Positions 40,626 to 48,194 of a stretch of DNA of 64,000 nt are shown here, in pieces. Numbering within the stretch: position 1 is the stretch's first letter; every line of letters begins with the position of its first letter. Source of the DNA: Streptomyces cinnamoneus (GTDB taxonomy: Bacteria; Actinomycetota; Actinomycetes; Streptomycetales; Streptomycetaceae); assembly GCF_002939475.1 (NCBI RefSeq), contig NZ_PKFQ01000001.1, positions 1,922,001-1,986,000 of the forward strand. Direction: 5' to 3'. Under the pieces are notes generated by a model. The model searched no databases. It was not told where the DNA came from and was given only the letters and a program-made list of their open reading frames with translations. Made by a program: the position numbers and the translations under genes.

Positions 40626-41600
40626 TCAGGCCAGGTGGGCCTGGACCTCGGCGGCGGCCTCGTGGCCGTAGGCCTTCGCGAAGCGCTCCATGAAGTGGCC
40701 GCGGCGCAGCTCGTACTCCTGGGTGCCCAGCGTCTCGATGACGAGGGTGGCCAGCATGCAGCCGACCTGCGCCGCGCGCTCGAGGGACAGCTCCCAGGTG
40801 ACGCCCGCGAGGAAGCCGGCGCGGAACGCGTCGCCCACGCCGGTCGGGTCGACCTTGGCCTCCTCCTGGGCGCAGCCGACCTCGACGACCGGCTGGCCGG
40901 CGCGCTCGATGCGCACGCCCTGGGCGCCCAGGGTGGTCACCCGGGTGCCCACCTTGGCGAGGATCTCCTCGCCCGTCCAGCCCGTCTTGGACTCGATGAG
41001 CGCCTTCTCGTACTCGTTGGTGAACAGGTACGTCGCGCCGTCGACCAGCTGGCGGATGTCGTCGCCGTCCAGGCGGGCGAGCTGCTGGGAGGGGTCGGCG
41101 GCGAAGGGGATGCCCCGGGTGCGGCACTCCTCGGTGTGGCGCAGCATCGCCTCGGGGTCGTCGGCGCCGATGAGGACCAGGTCCAGGCCGCCGACGCGGT
41201 CGGCCACCGGCTGGAGCTCGATCTGGCGGGCCTCGCTCATCGCACCGGTGTAGAAGGACGCGATCTGGTTGTGGTCGGTGTCCGTGGTGCAGACGAAGCG
41301 CGCGGTGTGCAGGACCTCGGAGATGTGCACGGAGGCGGTGTCGACGCCGTGCCGGTCGAGCCAGGCGCGGTAGTCGGAGAAGTCCGCGCCGGCGGCGCCG
41401 ACGAGGACCGGGCGGAGGCCGAGGAGACCCATGCCGAAGCAGATGTTGGGGCCCACGCCGCCGCGGCGGACGTCCAGCTCGTCGACCAGGAAGGAGAGGG
41501 AGACCGTGTGCAGCTGGTCGGCCACGAGCTGATCCGTGAAGCGGCCGGGGAAGGTCATCAGATGGTCGGTGGCGATGGAGCCGGTGACAGCGATACGCAC
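40626..41600 (-). CDS. adoK: Adenosine kinase (PfkB/ribokinase family)
   Basis: A 324-residue sugar/nucleoside kinase closely resembling mycobacterial adenosine kinase AdoK: it begins RIAVTGSIATDHLMTFPGRF and contains GAAGADFSDYRAWL, HTARFVCTTD, FAADPSQQLARL and the catalytic loop KVDPTGVGDAFRAGFLAG with base D257. It would convert adenosine to AMP, salvaging the adenosine released by the SAM/S-adenosylhomocysteine cycle. Many annotations call it only a carbohydrate kinase. The GTG at 41598-41600 is preceded by GGGAG about ten bases away; the longer frame is not family-like. Confidence 0.88.
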   Translation of the reverse strand: MRIAVTGSIATDHLMTFPGRFTDQLVADQLHTVSLSFLVDELDVRRGGVGPNICFGMGLLGLRPVLVGAAGADFSDYRAWLDRHGVDTASVHISEVLHTARFVCTTDTDHNQIASFYTGAMSEARQIELQPVADRVGGLDLVLIGADDPEAMLRHTEECRTRGIPFAADPSQQLARLDGDDIRQLVDGATYLFTNEYEKALIESKTGWTGEEILAKVGTRVTTLGAQGVRIERAGQPVVEVGCAQEEAKVDPTGVGDAFRAGFLAGVTWELSLERAAQVGCMLATLVIETLGTQEYELRRGHFMERFAKAYGHEAAAEVQAHLA

Positions 41601-41718
41601 GACGGGTCTGCTCCCTGCGGGGCGAGGTTGAAACGACAAGAACAAGAAGAGCCACACCACGTTACCGGTTCGGATACGGCACGCCAGGTGCGGTTCTCGC
41701 CACTGAGCGGGCAAATCT

Positions 41719-41732
41719 ACCTAATCGTAGGT
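41719..41732. promoter_or_regulatory. Small palindrome in the adoK upstream region
   Basis: ACCTAATCGTAGGT is a 5-bp inverted repeat with a four-base centre in the divergent region between adoK and the small hypothetical gene. It is a candidate operator only. Confidence 0.3.
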
Positions 41733-41769
41733 CTTTCGCCGGGCGTCCCCCGGTGCGTACGGTGCGGGT

Positions 41770-41988
41770 ATGCCGAAGACTGTGAAGGACGTCACTCCGG
41801 CCCGTGAGCCGGAGTCGCTGGCCGAGTTGCGCAGGGACTGCGCCCGCATGGCACCGCACTGGACCGGCGTCGCCGCGCCCGCCGGCCGCCCCCGGCCGCA
41901 CGGGACACCGCTGTCCCTGATCCACGGGGTCGTCGTGCCCGCGCGGTCGGCCCGGCTGCTGGACGCGATGTCGGACTACGGCGACTGA
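41770..41988 (+). CDS. Small hypothetical protein
   Basis: A 72-residue protein, start ATG at 41770. A TACGGT hexamer six bases upstream of the ATG could be a -10 box of a leaderless transcript; no Shine-Dalgarno sequence is visible. The sequence is charged at the N terminus and has no motif I recognise (LAELRRDCARMAPHWTGVAA in the first half). It is divergent from adoK and 140 bases before the next plus-strand gene. Reading-frame composition is coding-like. Confidence 0.62.
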   Translation: MPKTVKDVTPAREPESLAELRRDCARMAPHWTGVAAPAGRPRPHGTPLSLIHGVVVPARSARLLDAMSDYGD

Positions 41989-42128
41989 CCTCACCCGCGA
42001 AGGGCCGCGCCGGCAGGCGCACCGGACATCACAGGGGAACCGCCCGCTCCTGCGCTCCGTCCAAGCGGCGTCCCCTTCCCGGGGGATGCGGCAGTACATC
42101 TTTTTGAGCGGAGCGAAGGAGCGATGCG

Positions 42129-43679
42129 GTGAGCACCGAGGGCGGCACTCCGGGCGGCACCCCCGGCAAACGGCGGCGGAAGCACTCACCGCTGGCGGTG
42201 GCATCGGTGGCGGCGGCGGTGCTGCTCGCCGGGGGCGGCGGCGCGTACTGGGCGTCGACGGCGTCGGACGGTGGCGGTGGCGGTGGCGGTGGCGGCGAGC
42301 CGGGCACGTCCGCCGCCGACTCCTCTCCCCCGCCGCTGGCGCTGGACGGGTACGGGCGCGCGCCGGGTTCCTCCGGGCCGGGCATCGCGGTGGGCGAGCC
42401 GGATCCGGGTGGCGTCCGCTACCGGGCCACGGGGAAGCTGCCCGACGGGCCGCGCACGGCGGCGGTCTACCTGCCCGCGCGCGAGGTGACGCGCGAGGAG
42501 GTGGCGGACCTGGCCAAGGCCCTGAACGTGCAGGGCGTGCCCCGGCTCGTGCAGGACACTTGGACGGTGGGCGGTACGCCGGACGCCGCCGGGCCCACCC
42601 TGCAGGTGAGCCGGCAGGGGCCGGGCACCTGGTCGTACGCGCGCTACGGCGTTCCGGGCGGCGCGCACTGCGAGCACCCGCCGGGTGCCGGGCCGAAGCG
42701 GGAGAGCGGTCCCGCGCCGGGGCCGGGGACCGATGCGGCGGTGCCGGCGTGCCCGTCGTTCCGCGGCTCCCCCGCGCCGGATCCGGGCGCCGCCGGGCCG
42801 GTGTCGGAGGAGAAGGCGAAGAGCGTCGCCGCCCCCGTGCTCAAGGCCCTCGGCCAGGGCCGCGCGAAGACCGACGCGCGCGGGGTGCACGGCGCGCTGC
42901 GGACGGTGAGCGCCGAGCCGGTGCTGGACACGCTGCCGACCTACGGCTGGCAGACCAGCCTGCAGGTGGGTGCGGACGCGCAACTGACCGGTGGCAGCGG
43001 TCAGTTGCAGATGCCGAGGAAGGCCACCGCGTACCCGATGCTGACCGCGCGGCAGGCGCTGGACGAGCTGAACAAGGGCGGCGGCACCGGCCACGCCGGC
43101 ATCGGCGGCTGCGCGACGCCGGCCCCGCTCGGCGACGGCTCCGAGGACCCCTGCAAGGACAAGCCCGGCAAGCCGGAGCCGGTGGAGGTGGAGGGCGCGG
43201 TCTTCGGGCTGTCGGCGCAGTCCGTGGCCGGGCGGTCGGCGCTGGTGCCGTCGTGGCTGTTCACGGCCCGGATCCCGGGCACCCCCAAGGACGGTGCCAC
43301 GGTCACGGTCGCCCAGCCGGCGGTCGACCCGAAGTTCATCGAGCACCACCCGTCCCCCGGCGGGCCGGGCGGGAGCCCGACGGCCACTCCCCCGCGGTCG
43401 GGGCCGGTGCCGGTGGAGTCCTACCGCCTGGACTCCGACGGCAGGAAGCTCACCCTGCACTTCTGGGGCGGGGTGTGCAGCGAGTACGCCGCGTCCGCCG
43501 ACCAGTCGGGCGCGGCGGTGACGGTCAAGGTCACGGCCACCGAGAAGGAGCCGGGCCGCTACTGCGTGATGATGATCAAGCAGTTCGACACGACGGTGGC
43601 GCTGGACGAGCCGCTGGGCGACCGGAAGGTCGTGGACCTCACCACGGGCGGGCCCGTGCGGCAGCTGCGGGAGAAGTAG
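42129..43679 (+). CDS. Secreted or membrane-anchored hypothetical protein
   Basis: A 516-residue protein starting with GTG at 42129. A basic N terminus (KRRRKHS) and a hydrophobic helix (residues 20-46) form an uncleaved anchor or signal, followed by a glycine stretch (residues 48-57) and a Pro/Gly-rich linker, so the body lies outside the cell. Several Cys pairs (CEHPPG, PACPSF, GGCATPAP, DPCKDK, GGVCSEY, RYCVMM) could form disulfides. I recognise no catalytic motif. The layout recalls actinobacterial surface proteins annotated as large secreted proteins. It ends at a strong terminator before the Fe-S carrier gene. Confidence 0.78.
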   Translation: MSTEGGTPGGTPGKRRRKHSPLAVASVAAAVLLAGGGGAYWASTASDGGGGGGGGGEPGTSAADSSPPPLALDGYGRAPGSSGPGIAVGEPDPGGVRYRATGKLPDGPRTAAVYLPAREVTREEVADLAKALNVQGVPRLVQDTWTVGGTPDAAGPTLQVSRQGPGTWSYARYGVPGGAHCEHPPGAGPKRESGPAPGPGTDAAVPACPSFRGSPAPDPGAAGPVSEEKAKSVAAPVLKALGQGRAKTDARGVHGALRTVSAEPVLDTLPTYGWQTSLQVGADAQLTGGSGQLQMPRKATAYPMLTARQALDELNKGGGTGHAGIGGCATPAPLGDGSEDPCKDKPGKPEPVEVEGAVFGLSAQSVAGRSALVPSWLFTARIPGTPKDGATVTVAQPAVDPKFIEHHPSPGGPGGSPTATPPRSGPVPVESYRLDSDGRKLTLHFWGGVCSEYAASADQSGAAVTVKVTATEKEPGRYCVMMIKQFDTTVALDEPLGDRKVVDLTTGGPVRQLREK

Positions 43680-43691
43680 CCGCTGCGGAAC

Positions 43692-43730
43692 GCGCGAGGG
43701 CGGCACCCCCACGGGGTGCCGCCCTCGCGC
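43692..43730. terminator. Convergent bidirectional terminator
   Basis: A perfect 18-bp stem (43692-43709 with 43713-43730) and a three-base loop lie between the secreted protein gene and the converging Fe-S carrier gene. Confidence 0.9.
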
Positions 43731-43749
43731 ACGAGCACGCGTCCAGCCG

Positions 43750-44106
43750 TCAGCTGAACGAGTCGCCGCAGGCGCAGGAGCCCGTGGCGTTGGGGTTGTC
43801 GATCGTGAAGCCCTGCTTCTCGATGGTGTCGACGAAGTCGATCGAGGCGCCGCCCAGGTACGGGGCGCTCATGCGGTCGGTGACGACCTTGACGCCGTCG
43901 AAGTCCTTGACGACATCGCCGTCGAGCGAGCGCTCGTCGAAGAAGAGCTGGTAGCGCAGACCGGAGCAGCCGCCGGGCTGGACGGCGACGCGCAGGGCGA
44001 GGTCGTCACGGCCTTCCTGCTCCAGCAGGCTCTTGACCTTGGCGGCCGCGGCGTCGGACAGAAGGATGCCGTCGCTCACAGTGGTCTTCTCGTCCTGAAC
44101 GGACAT
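43750..44106 (-). CDS. erpA: A-type iron-sulfur cluster carrier (ErpA/HesB family)
   Basis: A 118-residue A-type carrier that receives Fe-S clusters and hands them to target enzymes. The three ligand cysteines are C47 in GGCSGLRYQLFF and C111/C113 in GSCACGDSFS. The start ATG at 44104-44106 is preferred, with GGGAG eight bases upstream; a GTG nine bases earlier is the alternative. It diverges from nadA, whose product is a [4Fe-4S] enzyme, so a shared need for iron-sulfur supply may explain the arrangement. A 17-bp palindrome lies in its upstream region. Confidence 0.94.
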   Translation of the reverse strand: MSVQDEKTTVSDGILLSDAAAAKVKSLLEQEGRDDLALRVAVQPGGCSGLRYQLFFDERSLDGDVVKDFDGVKVVTDRMSAPYLGGASIDFVDTIEKQGFTIDNPNATGSCACGDSFS

Positions 44107-44169
44107 CTGCTTCACTCCCGGGTTCGGTGCGGGTGCGGACTGCTTGCCTACGCCAGCAACCGCCGTCGT

Positions 44170-44186
44170 CCCGGAATCATTCCGGG
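44170..44186. promoter_or_regulatory. Perfect 17-bp palindrome in the erpA-nadA intergenic region
   Basis: CCCGGAATCATTCCGGG (8-bp arms around a single C) lies 64 bases upstream of the erpA start and 170 bases upstream of nadA. Odd-length, tight symmetry fits a dimeric repressor or activator binding site rather than a terminator. The regulator is unknown. Confidence 0.55.
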
Positions 44187-44265
44187 GCCGGACTCGTACT
44201 TCCGTCTTTCATGCTCGCACACGCGCGGCCGGATCGGGAATGCGTCACATCGACGCGATCAACAT

Positions 44266-44312
44266 CGTCAAACTGACATGAAGGGGCTATGATAGATAGC
44301 GTCAAATTGACG
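44266..44312 (+). promoter_or_regulatory. nadA promoter with two similar palindromes flanking a -10-like box
   Basis: CGTCAAACTGAC (44266-44277) and the perfect palindrome CGTCAAATTGACG (44300-44312) share the core CGTCAAAYTGAC and start 34 bases apart, about three helical turns. A TATGAT hexamer (44288-44293) lies between them. The region is AT-rich. The arrangement is that of a promoter controlled by a repressor bound to two operators, perhaps responding to NAD status. Confidence 0.6.
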
Positions 44313-44356
44313 ACAAGGCCCGCGGGCCGCCCGCAGAAACAGAAAGGGTGCGTGTC

Positions 44357-45535
44357 GTGACCACCGCCCAGCCCTTGGATGTCCAGCCCACCCCCCTCGC
44401 CCTCCTGCTGCTCGGACGCGAGTCCGACCCCCGGAGCGAGCGCGGCGTGGAGTGCCCCGGCGACCTGCCGGCGGCGTCCGACCCGGACCTGGTGGAGCGC
44501 GCCCGCGCGGCCAAGGCGAAGCTCGGGGACAAGGTCTTCGTCCTCGGCCACCACTACCAGCGCGACGAGGTCATCGAGTTCGCGGACGTCACCGGCGACT
44601 CGTTCAAGCTGGCGCGCGACGCGGCGGCCCGGCCGGACGCCGAGTACATCGTCTTCTGCGGCGTGCACTTCATGGCCGAGTCCGCGGACATCCTCACCAC
44701 CGGCGACCAGCAGGTCGTCCTGCCGGACCTGGCCGCGGGCTGCTCGATGGCCGACATGGCCACCGCCGAGCAGGTCGCCGAGTGCTGGGACGTGCTGACC
44801 GAGGCCGGCATAGCCGAGGTGACCGTCCCGGTCTCCTACATGAACTCCTCCGCCGACATCAAGGCCTTCACCGGCAAGCACGGCGGCACCATCTGCACCT
44901 CCTCCAACGCCGAGCGGGCGCTGACCTGGGCCTTCGAGCAGGGCGAGAAGGTGCTCTTCCTGCCCGACCAGCACCTGGGCCGCAACACCGCCGTCCGCGA
45001 CCTGGGCATGTCCCTGGAGGACTGCGTCGTCTACAACCCGCACAGGCCGAACGGCGGTCTGACCGCCGAGGAGCTGCGCGGCGCCAAGATGATCCTCTGG
45101 CGGGGCCACTGCTCCGTGCACGGCCGCTTCTCGCTCGACTCGGTCAACGACGTGCGCGAGCGCATCCCGGGCGTCAACGTCCTGGTCCACCCCGAGTGCA
45201 AGCACGAGGTCGTCGCGGCGGCGGACTACGTCGGCTCGACCGAGTACATCATCAAGACCCTGGAGGCCGCGCCGGCCGGGTCGAAGTGGGCCATCGGCAC
45301 CGAGCTGAACCTGGTGCGCCGCCTGGCGAATCGATTCGCCTCCGAGGGCAAGGAGATCGTCTTCCTCGACAAGACGGTCTGCTTCTGCTCGACCATGAAC
45401 CGCATCGACCTCCCCCACCTGGTGTGGGCCCTGGAGTCGCTGGCCGAGGGCAAGGTCGTCAACCGCATCGAGGTCGACCCCGAGGTCGCGAGCTTCTCCA
45501 AGCTGGCGCTGGAGCGGATGCTGGCGCTGCCGTAG
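44357..45535 (+). CDS. nadA: Quinolinate synthase A
   Basis: A 392-residue [4Fe-4S] enzyme that condenses iminoaspartate with dihydroxyacetone phosphate to quinolinate in NAD synthesis. Family segments are VFVLGHHYQRDEVIEFADVT, FCGVHFMAESADIL, LPDLAAGCSMADMA, VTVPVSYMNSSADIKAF, FLPDQHLGRNTAV, VHPECKHEVV and DKTVCFCSTMNRI, containing the three cluster cysteines. The GTG at 44357 is chosen, since GAAAGG lies nine bases upstream; the in-frame GTG at 44348 is too close to it. No nadB or nadC follows in this window; a terminator closes the unit. Confidence 0.96.
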   Translation: MTTAQPLDVQPTPLALLLLGRESDPRSERGVECPGDLPAASDPDLVERARAAKAKLGDKVFVLGHHYQRDEVIEFADVTGDSFKLARDAAARPDAEYIVFCGVHFMAESADILTTGDQQVVLPDLAAGCSMADMATAEQVAECWDVLTEAGIAEVTVPVSYMNSSADIKAFTGKHGGTICTSSNAERALTWAFEQGEKVLFLPDQHLGRNTAVRDLGMSLEDCVVYNPHRPNGGLTAEELRGAKMILWRGHCSVHGRFSLDSVNDVRERIPGVNVLVHPECKHEVVAAADYVGSTEYIIKTLEAAPAGSKWAIGTELNLVRRLANRFASEGKEIVFLDKTVCFCSTMNRIDLPHLVWALESLAEGKVVNRIEVDPEVASFSKLALERMLALP

Positions 45536-45553
45536 CCCGCACCCCGCACACCC

Positions 45554-45599
45554 CGCTCGTGCCGGGCGGGCCGCCGAGGCGGCCCGTCCGGCACGAGCG
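45554..45599. terminator. Strong bidirectional terminator after nadA
   Basis: A 22-bp stem with one G-T wobble (45554-45575 with 45578-45599) and a two-base centre lies between nadA and the converging response regulator gene; GTTT follows on the plus strand. Confidence 0.93.
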
Positions 45600-45641
45600 C
45601 GTTTGGGTCCGCGCGACGGGGGCCGGCCCGTCGGACACCCC

Positions 45642-46325
45642 CTAGTCCGTCCGCGGCCGGACCAGCCCCGACTCGTACGCCGCGACGACCAGCTGGGCCC
45701 GGTCCCGCGCCCCCAGCTTGGCCATCGTCCGGTTCACGTGCGTCTTGACGGTCAGCGGGCTGACCGCGAGCCGCTCCCCGATCTCGTCGTTCGACAGGCC
45801 CCCGGCCACGTGCACCAGCACCTCCCGCTCGCGCACGGTGAGCGCGTCCAGCCGGGCCGCCGGGCCCGCCGGGCGCCCGCGCTCCTCGCCCTGCGCGAGG
45901 AACGTGGTGATCAGTCCCTTCGTCGCCGCCGGCGACAGCAGCGCCTCGCCCGCCGCGGCCACCCGTATCGCCGCCAGCAGCTCGTCCGGCTCGGCGCCCT
46001 TGCCGAGGAACCCCGAGGCGCCCGCCCGCAGCGACTGCACCACGTACTCGTCGACCTCGAACGTCGTCAGCATCACCACCCGCACCGCCGCCAGCGCCGG
46101 GTCCGTGCAGATGGCCCGCGTCGCGGCCAGGCCGTCGGTGCCCGGCATCCGGATGTCCATCAGCACCACGTCCGGCACGTGGCGGCGGGCCAGCTCCACC
46201 GCTTCGGCGCCGTCCGCCGCCTCCGCCACCACCCGCATGTCCGGCTCCGAGTCCACCAGCACCTTGAACGCGCTGCGCAGTAACGCCTGGTCGTCGGCCA
46301 GCAGAACGGTGATCGGCTCAGTCAT
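45642..46325 (-). CDS. NarL-family response regulator
   Basis: A 227-residue regulator with a receiver domain (VLLADDQALLRSAF, phosphoacceptor D57 in VVLMDIRMPGTDG, conserved Lys in FLGKGAEP) and a LuxR-type helix-turn-helix (LTVREREVLVHVAGGLSNDE to SPLTVKTHVNRTMAKLGARDR). The start ATG is at 46323-46325. It follows its histidine kinase by ten bases on the same strand. Proximity to pspA, two genes upstream, suggests an envelope-stress role like LiaRS, by inference. Confidence 0.93.
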   Translation of the reverse strand: MTEPITVLLADDQALLRSAFKVLVDSEPDMRVVAEAADGAEAVELARRHVPDVVLMDIRMPGTDGLAATRAICTDPALAAVRVVMLTTFEVDEYVVQSLRAGASGFLGKGAEPDELLAAIRVAAAGEALLSPAATKGLITTFLAQGEERGRPAGPAARLDALTVREREVLVHVAGGLSNDEIGERLAVSPLTVKTHVNRTMAKLGARDRAQLVVAAYESGLVRPRTD

Positions 46326-46335
46326 GGCGCCCAGC

Positions 46336-47649
46336 CTAGGGTTCGCCGGGGGCCGGGACGGCCGCCTCCGCACGGCTCTGGAGGGGCAGCACGGCCCGGA
46401 CCTGGAAGCCGGGCGTGCCGCGGCCGCGCGGGCCCGCCTCGCAGGTGCCGCCGAGCGCGACCGCCCGCTCGCGCATGCCGATCAGCCCGTGGCCGCCGGC
46501 CGGGCCGCCGATGAGGTCCACGGACGGGCCGTCCCCGCCCCCGGCGCCGTCGTCGAGCACGGTCAGGACCAGGCTCCGGGGGCTGCGCACCACGGCGACC
46601 TGGGCCCGGGCGCCGGGCCCCGCGTGCTTGTGCACGTTGGTCAGCGCCTCCTGGAGCACCCGGTAGGCGGTCAGGTCGACGGCCCCCGGCAGCGGCCCGA
46701 CGACCCCCGCGGCCTCGGCGGCGCTCGCCGAGGCCCCCGGCCCGCCGGGCAGGCTGGAGGCCACGTTCACCTCCACGCGCAGGCCCACCCGGGCGAACCC
46801 ATCGACGAGCTGGTCCAGCACGCCCAGCCCCGGCGCCGGCTCGGTGGGCGCCTCGGGGTCGCCGTACTGGCGCAGCAGGCCGACCGTGGCGCGCAGCTCC
46901 TCCAGGGCCGAGCGGCCGGCCTCGCGGACGTGGGCCAGGGCCTCCTTGGCCTGTTCGGGCCGGCTGTCCATGATGTGCGCGGCGACGCCGGCCTGGACGT
47001 TGACCAGGGCGATGTGGTGGGCGACGACGTCGTGCAGCTCACGGGCGATGCGCAGCCGCTCCTCGGCCACGCGCCGCCGGGCCTCCTCCTCGCGCGTGCG
47101 CTCCGCCCGCACGGCCCGCTCCTCGATCGCCGCGACGTAGGCCCGGCGGCTGCGGACCGCGTCCCCGGCGGCGCCGGCCATGCCGGTCCAGGCGACCAGG
47201 CCGAAGTACTCCTGCGCGTACCAGGGCGGCGGGCCGAAGAGCATGACGGTGCCGGTGAGGGCGGCGACGGTGCCGGCGACGATGCGCCAGGCGGTGGGGC
47301 GCTCGGTGCGGGAGGCGACCGTGTAGAGGGCCACCGCCACGGCCAGGGCGACGTGGGTGCGCGGCGGCCCCTCGCGGGGGACGACGGTGACGAGGACCGT
47401 GAGGGCGGAGGTGATCGCGACGACGGCGCGCGGTGCGCGGCGGCGTGCCACGAGGGCGGCGCAGGCCGCCGCGGCCGAGAGCAGGAACAGGGCGTCGGGC
47501 GGGCGCTGCGGGCCGCCGCGCGGGCTCACGTAGACGCCCAGCAGGATGACCGCCAGGACGGCGGCGGCCGGCAGCGTGTCGGCGGCCAGCGGGTGGGCGC
47601 GCAGCCAGCGGTGCGGGCGGGCCAGGCCCGTGGCGGCGAGGGAGGTCAT
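46336..47649 (-). CDS. NarL-type sensor histidine kinase
   Basis: A 437-residue membrane kinase with about five hydrophobic segments in residues 20-165, no large external loop, a DHp helix with H206 in RIARELHDVVAHHIALVNVQ, and an ATPase domain (N box VLQEALTNVHKHA, then VLDDGAGGGDG and GHGLIGMRERA). The ATG at 47647-47649 is preferred; a GTG at 47703 would add 18 residues but lies inside a palindrome. It is cotranscribed with the response regulator. An intramembrane-sensing kinase next to pspA fits cell-envelope stress sensing. Confidence 0.91.
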   Translation of the reverse strand: MTSLAATGLARPHRWLRAHPLAADTLPAAAVLAVILLGVYVSPRGGPQRPPDALFLLSAAAACAALVARRRAPRAVVAITSALTVLVTVVPREGPPRTHVALAVAVALYTVASRTERPTAWRIVAGTVAALTGTVMLFGPPPWYAQEYFGLVAWTGMAGAAGDAVRSRRAYVAAIEERAVRAERTREEEARRRVAEERLRIARELHDVVAHHIALVNVQAGVAAHIMDSRPEQAKEALAHVREAGRSALEELRATVGLLRQYGDPEAPTEPAPGLGVLDQLVDGFARVGLRVEVNVASSLPGGPGASASAAEAAGVVGPLPGAVDLTAYRVLQEALTNVHKHAGPGARAQVAVVRSPRSLVLTVLDDGAGGGDGPSVDLIGGPAGGHGLIGMRERAVALGGTCEAGPRGRGTPGFQVRAVLPLQSRAEAAVPAPGEP

Positions 47650-47699
47650 CGCGATCCGATCGACGGCGGTCCGGCCGGGCGGGGTGCGGGGCAAGCGTG

Positions 47700-47717
47700 G
47701 CACGGCGGCCGCCGTGC
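47700..47717. repeat. Perfect 18-bp palindrome upstream of the histidine kinase
   Basis: GCACGGCGG followed by CCGCCGTGC has no spacer. It lies 51 bases upstream of the proposed kinase start on the minus strand and between the kinase and the pspA-pspAA unit. It may be an operator or a processing hairpin. Confidence 0.4.
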
Positions 47718-47796
47718 GACGCGGCGGCGCCCCCGCACGGAGGGTGACGGGGGCGGGACGCGCGCCGGACGGCCGGGCCGGCCGGAAGGGAGCGGC

Positions 47797-48075
47797 TCAG
47801 CCGGGGATGAGGCCGTCGTCGCTGAGCATCGCGCGGACCTCCGCGAGGGAGGCGTCGGGGGCGGGCAGGATCAGCTCGGAGGGTTCCAGGGCGTCGTCGG
47901 GCAAGGGGGTGCCCAGCCGGCGCACCGCCTCCAGCAGGGCCCCCAGGGTGCGGCGGAAGCCTTCCTCGTCACCGCTCTCCATCTCGTCGAGCAGTTCGTC
48001 GTCCAGCTTGTTCAGCTCGGTGAAGTGGCTGTCGGCCAGCTTCACCTGTCCCTCCCCCATGATCCGTACGATCAT
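47797..48075 (-). CDS. pspAA: PspA-associated protein PspAA
   Basis: A 92-residue protein of the PspAA type, found next to pspA in actinobacteria. It begins MIVRIMGEGQVKLADSHF and continues with an acidic helical segment (LNKLDDELLDEMESGDEEGF). No catalytic motif or membrane helix is present. GGGAG lies six bases before the ATG at 48073-48075. It is downstream of pspA on the same strand, 119 bases apart; it probably modulates PspA assembly. Confidence 0.86.
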   Translation of the reverse strand: MIVRIMGEGQVKLADSHFTELNKLDDELLDEMESGDEEGFRRTLGALLEAVRRLGTPLPDDALEPSELILPAPDASLAEVRAMLSDDGLIPG

Positions 48076-48098
48076 GACGTCTCCCAGGCTCGTGGTCG

Positions 48099-48126
48099 GC
48101 TCTGCTCGTCGGGCTCTGCTCGTCGG
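48099..48126 (-). repeat. 14-bp tandem duplication between pspA and pspAA
   Basis: GCTCTGCTCGTCGG occurs twice head to tail (48099-48112 and 48113-48126) with no mismatch, in the 119-base gap between the genes. It could be a recent slippage duplication. Confidence 0.7.
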
Positions 48127-48194
48127 GTCGGCGCTCGGGGCAGACGCTCGTGGCCGGCGCACTGGAACTGCGCCGCCCGCTCGCGTGGTGCCGG

